DNA of 64,000 nt from assembly GCA_020629415.1 (NCBI GenBank), contig JAHDDL010000015.1, positions 1-64,000 on the forward strand. The letters run 5' to 3'. Below the pieces are notes generated by a model. The model was given only the letters and a program-made list of their open reading frames with translations, searched no databases and had not been told where the DNA came from. Below are positions 35,998 through 43,124 of the stretch, in pieces. The DNA is from Maribacter sp. GTDB taxonomy: Bacteria > Bacteroidota > Bacteroidia > Flavobacteriales > Flavobacteriaceae. The position numbers were made by a program, and so were the translations under genes. Numbering within the stretch: position 1 is the stretch's first letter; each line of letters opens with the position of its first letter.

Positions 35998-36354
35998 TTA
36001 AGATAGGCTGTTTTGAAAACCCATTGTCATTTTCTTAAATTCTTCAATTTTATCTTCAAGTAATTTTAATTTATTATCAGTTATATAATTTCTGTTATTC
36101 GCAATTAATAGTTGTGTTCCTAATTCAAAAGAAGAACCCATGGAGATATTTAAAAAATGACTAAATGATTAATCTGTTCTAGCCGATCCCTCTGCTATAT
36201 TACTTGGGATGGAAATTGAACAACGACTCATTTGTGAGCCTAAATCATACTTTTCATGTTTAGGAAGACTTACTAATAAATCTGATATATCATTAGCTAT
36301 TTCCATACCTAACTTCCAAATTTTCAAATTTCTATAGTTATGCCTAAAAGCCAT
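35998..36354 (-). pseudogene. four-helix-bundle (23S rRNA IVS-type) protein with in-frame TAA
   Basis: The frame from 36354 encodes 61 residues starting FRHNYRNLKIWKLGMEIAND and reaching IPSNIAEGSARTD, the hallmark of the four-helix-bundle (S23/IVS) family. It then meets a TAA at 36169-36171. The same frame continues without frameshift for 56 codons of clear family character (SFSHFLNISMGSSFELGTQL, then a final KKMTMGFQNSLS) to a TAA at 35998-36000. The stop probably replaces an AAA (Lys) codon. The intact protein would be 118 residues. It sits between the acyl-CoA dehydrogenase and thiolase genes, an unusual location. Confidence 0.85.
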
Positions 36355-36400
36355 TAAACATTATTCTTCAATCTCTTTTCTATTCTCTAGCTTCTAAATT

Positions 36401-37591
36401 TTAATTTAAAAATTCAAATATACCTGCCGCACCTTGACCTGTACCTACGCACATGGTTACCATACCATATTTGCCCTGCATATTTCTTTTACGCATTTCA
36501 TCAAATAACTGTACGGATAATTTAGCACCGGTGCAACCTAATGGATGACCAAGCGCAATAGCACCACCATTTACGTTGACAATATCTTGATTCAGATTTA
36601 ATTCACGCATAACCGCTAATGATTGTGAGGCAAATGCTTCGTTCAATTCTATCAAATCAATATCGTTCTGTTTTAATCCCGCCTGCTTCAATGCTTTTGG
36701 AATGGCGGCAACAGGACCAATACCCATAATTCTAGGCGGTACACCTGCGGCAGCATAATTAACTAAACGAGCAATAGGCTCAAGATTTAATTCTTTCACC
36801 ATTTCTTCGCTCATGATTAAAACGAACGCTGCACCATCACTCATTTGAGATGAATTTCCCGCGGTAACACTACCACCTGCAGCAAATACGGGACGAAGTT
36901 TGTTTAAAACTTCTACCGAAGTACCTTTTCTAGGTCCTTCATCTTTGGTTACCGTATATTTGCGATGTGCTTTTTTTCCGTTAGCGTCCAAGTATGTTTC
37001 TTCTACTTCTATTGGGGCTATCTGACTTTGAAAACGGTCTTCCGCTTGCGCTTTTAGTGCTTTCATGTGTGAGTTGTAAGCAAAGATATCTTGGTCTTCT
37101 CTTGAAACCTTGTACTCATTAGCTACAGCTTCTGCGGTATTACCCATGCCCCAGTAGTAATCTTCATGACCAGAACTTGCCAAGTCATAGTTTAGTTCCG
37201 GTTTGTTACCTGTCATAGGAACAGAACTCATACTTTCTGCGCCTCCGGCAATGATGCAATCTGCCATTCCGGCCTGAATCTTAGCTGCGGCAACACCAAT
37301 AGTCTCTAAGCCCGAAGCACAGAATCTATTTACGGTGACACCTGGTACATCAACAATATCCAATCCCATTAATGAAATTAGCCTTGCCATGTTCAGACCT
37401 TGAGAACCTTCTGGCATTGCGTTACCAACGATAACATCATCAATACGTTTTTTATCGAATTGTGGCAATTCCTTCATCATATACTCAATGGTCTCGGCAG
37501 CCAATTCATCTGTACGCTTAAAGCGGAAAACACCTTTTGGAGCTTTTCCAACAGCAGTTCTATATCCTTTTACTATATATGCAGTTTTCAT
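36401..37591 (-). CDS. fadA: acetyl-CoA acyltransferase (thiolase)
   Basis: This 396-residue enzyme cleaves 3-ketoacyl-CoA in the last step of beta-oxidation. The acyl-carrying Cys91 lies in VTVNRFCASGLETI. The catalytic His is in NGGAIALGHPLGCTGA and the second Cys in VTMCVGTGQGAAGIFE. Length is normal for thiolases. The gene follows the hydroxyacyl-CoA dehydrogenase gene in the fatty-acid operon. The symbol is by role. Confidence 0.94.
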   Translation of the reverse strand: MKTAYIVKGYRTAVGKAPKGVFRFKRTDELAAETIEYMMKELPQFDKKRIDDVIVGNAMPEGSQGLNMARLISLMGLDIVDVPGVTVNRFCASGLETIGVAAAKIQAGMADCIIAGGAESMSSVPMTGNKPELNYDLASSGHEDYYWGMGNTAEAVANEYKVSREDQDIFAYNSHMKALKAQAEDRFQSQIAPIEVEETYLDANGKKAHRKYTVTKDEGPRKGTSVEVLNKLRPVFAAGGSVTAGNSSQMSDGAAFVLIMSEEMVKELNLEPIARLVNYAAAGVPPRIMGIGPVAAIPKALKQAGLKQNDIDLIELNEAFASQSLAVMRELNLNQDIVNVNGGAIALGHPLGCTGAKLSVQLFDEMRKRNMQGKYGMVTMCVGTGQGAAGIFEFLN

Positions 37592-37689
37592 TTTTTATGC
37601 TTTTGGCTATTAGCTTTTAGCTATTAGCATTTAATTGTTGTTTTATAATAAACCCATAGGTAATACCATAGGCTAACAGTTACGTAATT

Positions 37690-40095
37690 TTAGTTACGTA
37701 ACGGCTTACCCGTTTTCAACATATGTTGAATACGTTCAAGGGTCTTTCTCTCCGAACATAGAGATAAGAATGCCTCACGTTCAATATCCAATAAATATTG
37801 TTCCGATACTCGAGTAGGTTCCGATAAATCACCACCTGCCATTACATAAGCAAGTTTATTTGCAATTTTCTTGTCGTGTTCACTAATATAGTGGCTAGCC
37901 TCCATAGAATCAGTACCAACAACGAACATACCCAAAGCTTGTTTACCCAATACTTTTATGTCATTACGTGCTGCTGGTTGTGTATAACCGGAATCTGCCA
38001 TTAACATAGCATGTGCTTTTGCAGTTGCTATTTGGCGGTCTTTATTTACAACAACAACATCCTTGCCTTTTTGTAGTAAACCTAAATCATAAGCTTCATA
38101 AGCAGAAGTAGATACTTTGGCCATACCAATGGTCAAGAAATATTCTTGTAGAACGTTTAATTCAACATCACCTTTCTTGAAAGTATCTTGTGCACGTAAG
38201 GCCATTTCCTTGGAACCACCTCCGCCAGGAAGAACACCGACACCAAATTCAACAAGACCCATATAGGTTTCTGCCGCTGCAACAACCTTGTCAGCGTGTA
38301 AAGAAATTTCACATCCACCACCCAATGCCATACCATGTGGGGCAGAGATTGTAGGGATAGAAGAGTAACGCATGCGCATCATGGTATCTTGGAAATATTT
38401 AATAGCCATGTTAAGCTCATCATATTCTTGCTCAACGGCCATCATAAAAATCATACCGATATTTGCACCTACAGAGAAGTTAGCAGCTTGGTTACCAACA
38501 ACCAAACCTCTGTAATCTTTTTCGGCCATGTCTATAGCCTTATTAAGACCGTTTAGAACATCACCGCCAATGGTATTCATTTTAGATTGGAATTCTACAT
38601 TTAAAATACCATCGCCCAAATCTTCAACAACAACACCGGCATTTTTAAATACTTCTTTAGATTTTCTAATATTATCCAATATGATAAATGAATCTTGTCC
38701 AGGTATTTTTTCCATGGATTTTTTCGGAATATCATAAAAATAAGTACTGCCTTCTTTTACGGTATAGAACGAATCTTTACCGGCATCCTTCATATCTTTG
38801 ACCCAAGCAGCAGCTTCTAAGCCTTCTGCTTTGATGAATTCAAGTCCCTTTTCTAAACCAACGGCGTCCCAAATTTGGAAAGGACCATGTTCCCAACCAA
38901 ACCCAGCTTTCATGGCATCATCTATCTTATAAAGCTCGTCTGTGATTTCAGGAATTCTATGTGATACGTAAGCGAACAACTGTCCGAAACTTTTACGGTA
39001 GAATTCACCGGCCTTATCTTTTCCTCCACAAAGAACAGCAAAGCGATCAACAACTTTATCAACCGTTTTTGTCAATTCTAAAGTGGCAAATTTCGCACTC
39101 TTTTTAGAACGATAATCCATCGTATCCAAATCAAGTGTTAATATTTCTGTTTTACCTTTTGCGTCTTTAGATTTTTTATAGAAACCTTGTCCTGTTTTAC
39201 TTCCTAACCATTTGTTTTCCATCATTGTATTGATGAAACCAGGTAGTTTAAACAGATCGTGACGTTCGTCATCCTTACAGTTATCATAAATACCATTGGC
39301 AACGTGCACCAATGTATCTAAACCAACAACATCAACAGTTCTAAATGTAGCGGATTTTGGTCTGCCAATTACAGGACCTGTCAATTTATCTACTTCTTCA
39401 ACGGTCATATCCATATCTTTAACCATATGAAAAAGACTCTGAATACTGAATATTCCAATTCTATTACCAATGAATGCCGGGGTATCTTTAGCTACAACAG
39501 AAGTTTTACCTAAGAACTTTTCACCGTATCCGTTTAAAAACTCAAGTACATCTGCATCTGTTTTTGGACCAGGAATTATTTCAAAAAGTTTAAGGTAACG
39601 TGCCGGGTTAAAAAAGTGTGTACCACAGAAATGTTTCTGGAAATCTTCACTTCTACCTTCAGACATGAATTTAATAGGAATACCAGAGGTATTTGAAGTA
39701 ATAAGGGTGCCAGGTGTACGATATTTTTCTAAGTTCTCGAAAACCTGTTTTTTAATATCCAAACGTTCAACGACAACCTCAATGATCCAATCTACCTTAG
39801 AAACTTTTGCAATATCATCTTCTAAGTTTCCTGTGGTAATACGATTTGCAAATTTCTGATGATAAATAGGAGATGGTTTTGATTTCAACGCTGCCGTCAA
39901 AGAATCGTTCACCATTCTATTGCGTACTACCTTGTCTTCTAAGGTTAAACCTTTAGCTTTTTCTTTATCATTTAGTTCACGAGGAACAATATCTAACAAT
40001 AGAACCTCTACGCCAATATTTGCAAAATGACAGGCTATACCGCTACCCATTATTCCTGAGCCAATTACTGCTACTTTTTTAATGTGCTTGTTCAT
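37690..40095 (-). CDS. 3-hydroxyacyl-CoA dehydrogenase / enoyl-CoA hydratase fusion
   Basis: This 801-residue bifunctional enzyme carries out the middle two steps of beta-oxidation. The N-terminal NAD domain starts VAVIGSGIMGSGIACHFANIGVEVLLLDI, followed by the dehydrogenase helical domain (FCGTHFFNPARYLKLFEIIPG with catalytic His). The C-terminal part, about residues 495-720, is a crotonase-type hydratase (VEFQSKMNTIGGDVLNGL, HGMALGGGCEISLHADKVVAA). This dehydrogenase-first order is the reverse of E. coli FadB. The first gene after the MarR regulator gene, 33 bp downstream. Confidence 0.95.
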   Translation of the reverse strand: MNKHIKKVAVIGSGIMGSGIACHFANIGVEVLLLDIVPRELNDKEKAKGLTLEDKVVRNRMVNDSLTAALKSKPSPIYHQKFANRITTGNLEDDIAKVSKVDWIIEVVVERLDIKKQVFENLEKYRTPGTLITSNTSGIPIKFMSEGRSEDFQKHFCGTHFFNPARYLKLFEIIPGPKTDADVLEFLNGYGEKFLGKTSVVAKDTPAFIGNRIGIFSIQSLFHMVKDMDMTVEEVDKLTGPVIGRPKSATFRTVDVVGLDTLVHVANGIYDNCKDDERHDLFKLPGFINTMMENKWLGSKTGQGFYKKSKDAKGKTEILTLDLDTMDYRSKKSAKFATLELTKTVDKVVDRFAVLCGGKDKAGEFYRKSFGQLFAYVSHRIPEITDELYKIDDAMKAGFGWEHGPFQIWDAVGLEKGLEFIKAEGLEAAAWVKDMKDAGKDSFYTVKEGSTYFYDIPKKSMEKIPGQDSFIILDNIRKSKEVFKNAGVVVEDLGDGILNVEFQSKMNTIGGDVLNGLNKAIDMAEKDYRGLVVGNQAANFSVGANIGMIFMMAVEQEYDELNMAIKYFQDTMMRMRYSSIPTISAPHGMALGGGCEISLHADKVVAAAETYMGLVEFGVGVLPGGGGSKEMALRAQDTFKKGDVELNVLQEYFLTIGMAKVSTSAYEAYDLGLLQKGKDVVVVNKDRQIATAKAHAMLMADSGYTQPAARNDIKVLGKQALGMFVVGTDSMEASHYISEHDKKIANKLAYVMAGGDLSEPTRVSEQYLLDIEREAFLSLCSERKTLERIQHMLKTGKPLRN

Positions 40096-40128
40096 GTACT
40101 TTATGCTGTATTAATTTGATAAGTTGTA

Positions 40129-40560
40129 TTAAAATAATTTTTTGTCTGCAATGAGCTTGTTGATGGCATCCGTAACCTCAAAAAAACTTTCCAGTTTTTC
40201 TTCTGTAACTTCTTGTTTTACCGCTTCATTAAATCTAAGAACAGTGCTTTTAGAATCATTTCTTTTTTCTAAACCGAAATCCGTTAAATATATAAGAACA
40301 CCTCTGCCATCGTTAGGGTTGGGTTTCCTAAGAATCAATCCTTTCTGCTCCATGCTTTTTAGAATTCTAGAAAGGCTAGTAGCTTCCATGCCCATTTTTG
40401 GTCCTAATGCCGTGGAAGGAGTTCCGGTCTTTGGGTCAATGCTCAATAAAGTAAACCCAACAGCCATAGTAGAATCAAAATTCTTTGCTTCTTCATTATA
40501 CATTCTCGCTACCGCTTGCCATGTAGCTCTCAACGCATAATCTATAGTTGCTTCTTTCAT
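40129..40560 (-). CDS. MarR-family transcriptional regulator
   Basis: This 143-residue winged-helix regulator probably controls the fatty-acid operon that follows it. The start at ATG 40560 gives a normal MarR length; an upstream in-frame ATG at 40647 would run through the operator and is rejected. The recognition region reads STALGPKMGMEATSLSRILKSMEQKGLILRKPNPNDGRGVLIYLT, the MarR HTH and wing. A TATATTTG -7 box and a perfect 26-bp palindrome lie just upstream, so it likely autoregulates, with acyl-CoA a plausible ligand by analogy with other fatty-acid MarR proteins. Confidence 0.93.
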   Translation of the reverse strand: MKEATIDYALRATWQAVARMYNEEAKNFDSTMAVGFTLLSIDPKTGTPSTALGPKMGMEATSLSRILKSMEQKGLILRKPNPNDGRGVLIYLTDFGLEKRNDSKSTVLRFNEAVKQEVTEEKLESFFEVTDAINKLIADKKLF

Positions 40561-40577
40561 ACTCTTTAGTTGGTTTC

Positions 40578-40615
40578 CAAATATAAGAAAATTTATTATG
40601 CATGCATAATAAATT
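40578..40615 (-). promoter_or_regulatory. MarR/fad promoter with 26-bp palindromic operator
   Basis: On the minus strand a TATATTTG word (40578-40585) fits the TAnnTTTG -7 box. Directly upstream, 40590-40615 is a perfect 26-bp palindrome with half-site AATTTATTATGCA, centred between 40602 and 40603, covering the expected -33 region. This is where a MarR dimer would block or modulate RNA polymerase. The palindrome is directly visible; its use by this regulator is inferred. Confidence 0.8.
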
Positions 40616-41011
40616 AATGTAAAATTTCTATCAATTATAATCGTCAAAATAGAGAAGGAGTCTCTTTATGGTCTAAAAATTAGTTCGTTATCCAATTTCG
40701 GAGATAATTTAGGACAAACAAAATTGCGTATTATAAAAGTTGTAGATAATATTTTTTCTAAGATAACGGTGTATGTTTAATTTGCGAATTTATTGATCAA
40801 CTGGGTATTTTACACGCTATTAAATTGTTTTGAATTGCTGTATAGGAATTTATGATTCCTAATTTTTTCTACTTGAATTTATATCATTGATGATGATACT
40901 TTTTAAAGCTAAAAAACCGAAAGAACACTACAGCAAATAATAAAGATTTATAGTAATCGAGAAACAGGCTTTTGCCTTGTTTGGTTGCTTACTGCAACTA
41001 TTATTTTATAA
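40616..41011. other. intergenic spacer between operator and ligase terminator
   Basis: About 400 bp of AT-rich DNA with no supported gene. A short hairpin-like AAACAGGC..GCCTTGTTT (with a one-base bulge) occurs around 40964-40983. No RNA gene is recognised. Confidence 0.45.
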
Positions 41012-41042
41012 AAGATGGATGGACCATTTTATAATCCATCCA
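41012..41042 (-). terminator. terminator of the acyl-CoA ligase gene
   Basis: GATGGATGGA (41012-41021) pairs perfectly with TCCATCCATC (41033-41042). On the minus strand the hairpin is followed by TTTTATAAAATAAT. It lies about 60 bp past the ligase stop codon. Confidence 0.75.
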
Positions 41043-41099
41043 TCGTTTATATATAGTTATTGTATTAAGTATCTACGCTATTAAATGAAACTGAAACTG

Positions 41100-42872
41100 T
41101 TAATGTTGGTAGATATCATTATATAGGTCAATATATTTTTCCTTTATAATTTTTCTTTTCAACTTCATGGTAGGGGTAAGGTGTCCGCCTTCCATACTCC
41201 AAGCATCTGGTGTAAGTCTAAACTGTTTCACTTTCTCCCATTTGGCAAATTTCTCATTTGCTTCATCAATTTCTTGTTGGTACCTATTTAAGACTTTTTC
41301 ATTGGATATGAGACTGGCATTGTCAGATACCTTAATATGATGTATAGAAGCCCATTCTTTTAAAAACTCAAAGTCTGGTTGAATTAAAGCGGCAGGCATT
41401 TTTTCACCTTCACCGACCACCATAATCTGTTCAATAAATCTAGATTGCTTAAAACGATTTTCTAAAAGCTGTGGCGCTACATATTTACCGCCAGAGGTTT
41501 TGAACATTTCCTTTTTACGATCGGTGATTTTTAAAAATCCTTCACTATCAAGTTCACCAATATCTCCCGTTAAGAAATAACCGTCAACAATGACTTCTTT
41601 GGTTTTTTCTTCATCCTTATAATAGCCCATCATTACTTGTGGACCTTTAATACAAATTTCACCGTCAGAAGCAATTTTGACTTCGGTCTGCCCAATAGGT
41701 TTTCCTACGGTACCAATTTTAAATCCGCCTTCGCGCATATCATTAACTGATATGACCGGAGAAGTTTCGGATAGTCCGTAGCCTTCCATAAGTCCAAATT
41801 CCGCAGCATTGAATATTCTTGATAATCGTGGTTGTAACGCGGCACTACCGGATGCTATCAAGCCTAGATTGCCGCCTAAACCTTCTTTCCATTTACTGAA
41901 AATTAATTTTCTTGCTATAGATAATTTCTTTTCGTACCACCAACCATTTTGTCCGTAGGGCTCGTACGCTAGTCCTATATCTACCGCCCAAAAGAACAAT
42001 TTCTTTTTTATACCGGTTAGCTCTGTACCTTTGGCGTATATTTTATCGTATACTTTTTCTAAAAGGCGTGGTACCGCTGTCATAACATGCGGACTGGTTT
42101 CTTTTAGGTTGTCACTTATTTTATCAAGCGACTCTGCATAGTATATAGATACGCCTCTATACTGATAAAGGTAAATTAGCATACGCTCATACACATGGCA
42201 TAGAGGTAAGAAACTTAATGCCTTTGTTTTACCGTCCTCTATAGGAAAACGTTTAGAACTTTCAATAGCGTTACTTACCAAATTATTATGTGATAGCATA
42301 ACCCCTTTGGGTCTACCAGTGGTACCAGATGTGTAAATTAATGTTGCCAGATCGTTTGGTGAAACGGCGTTCATTAAACTTTCTACTTCTACTTGGTTAG
42401 ATGTATCTGCACCTAATTCAAGGACTTTTTCCCAATTATCACAATTAGCAATCTCATCAAATGAGTATACGTTTTCTAAACTCTTTACTTGGTCTTTAAT
42501 TGCAGATACTTTTTCATATACTTCGTCACAAGAAACAAAACAGAATTTTGCTTCTGAATGATTTAGCACATAAGCATAATCCTCTTCTGATATTGTTGGG
42601 TAGATTGGGACGTTTTGTGCACCAAGTTGAAGAATGCCGATATCCATAATATTCCACTCTGTTCTATTGGTAAGTGATATTACGGCAATCTTGTCATTGG
42701 GTTTGACCCCAAGGCGTAAAAGCCCTCGACTAATAGTGTTTGCTTTATCTATATATTCTTGAGTAGATGTTTTAATCCACTCGCCATTTGTTTTTGACAC
42801 CAATGCCGCTTTTAAGGCATGCTTTTCAAGCTGATAATATGGAAAGTCAAAAAGACGGGTAACTTTTTGCAT
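41100..42872 (-). CDS. long-chain fatty acid-CoA ligase
   Basis: This 590-residue AMP-forming ligase activates fatty acids to acyl-CoA for the neighbouring beta-oxidation genes. Signature motifs are LATLIYTSGTTGRPKGVMLSH (P-loop), GYGLSETSPVIS, YFLTGDIGELDSEGFLKITDRKKEMFKTSGGKYVAP and, near the end, a Lys-containing LTPTMKLKRK. It resembles the long-chain (FAA/ACSL-like) group. The gene is transcribed separately from the beta-oxidation operon, with its own terminator, but in the same direction. Confidence 0.94.
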   Translation of the reverse strand: MQKVTRLFDFPYYQLEKHALKAALVSKTNGEWIKTSTQEYIDKANTISRGLLRLGVKPNDKIAVISLTNRTEWNIMDIGILQLGAQNVPIYPTISEEDYAYVLNHSEAKFCFVSCDEVYEKVSAIKDQVKSLENVYSFDEIANCDNWEKVLELGADTSNQVEVESLMNAVSPNDLATLIYTSGTTGRPKGVMLSHNNLVSNAIESSKRFPIEDGKTKALSFLPLCHVYERMLIYLYQYRGVSIYYAESLDKISDNLKETSPHVMTAVPRLLEKVYDKIYAKGTELTGIKKKLFFWAVDIGLAYEPYGQNGWWYEKKLSIARKLIFSKWKEGLGGNLGLIASGSAALQPRLSRIFNAAEFGLMEGYGLSETSPVISVNDMREGGFKIGTVGKPIGQTEVKIASDGEICIKGPQVMMGYYKDEEKTKEVIVDGYFLTGDIGELDSEGFLKITDRKKEMFKTSGGKYVAPQLLENRFKQSRFIEQIMVVGEGEKMPAALIQPDFEFLKEWASIHHIKVSDNASLISNEKVLNRYQQEIDEANEKFAKWEKVKQFRLTPDAWSMEGGHLTPTMKLKRKIIKEKYIDLYNDIYQH

Positions 42873-43055
42873 ACTTAATTTCTAATAAGAATTGCAAAAT
42901 AGTGAAAGAACTCCATATTTTAAAATTGTATTGTTAAATAAATCAGCATCTCATTACAATATTCTTAATAAGAGCTCATTAGGGGGCATTCATCGATTTT
43001 TGCCATTTATCTACAATAAATTGTAATTGAACGTGTTATGTATACATCTCAAATA

Positions 43056-43092
43056 TTTGTAAGAAATTTCCTTAAAATTAATTTTAGATTTG
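43056..43092 (+). promoter_or_regulatory. candidate promoter of the T9SS cargo gene
   Basis: TTTG at 43056-43059 and TAGATTTG at 43085-43092 are separated by 25 bp, slightly longer than the usual range. The -7 box fits well and lies 32 bp before the start codon. Confidence 0.45.
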
Positions 43093-43124
43093 AGAAAGAA
43101 TAATTATCCCAAATTGTAGAAATA

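Noticed and set aside
37678-37702. Repeated AGTTACGTAA words near the stop of the hydroxyacyl-CoA dehydrogenase gene
   Set aside because: One copy lies in the last codons of the gene, and the words are too short to stand out in AT-rich DNA.
40561-40647. Longer MarR start at 40647
   Set aside because: It would put the -7 box and the 26-bp palindrome inside the coding region and add 29 non-homologous residues.
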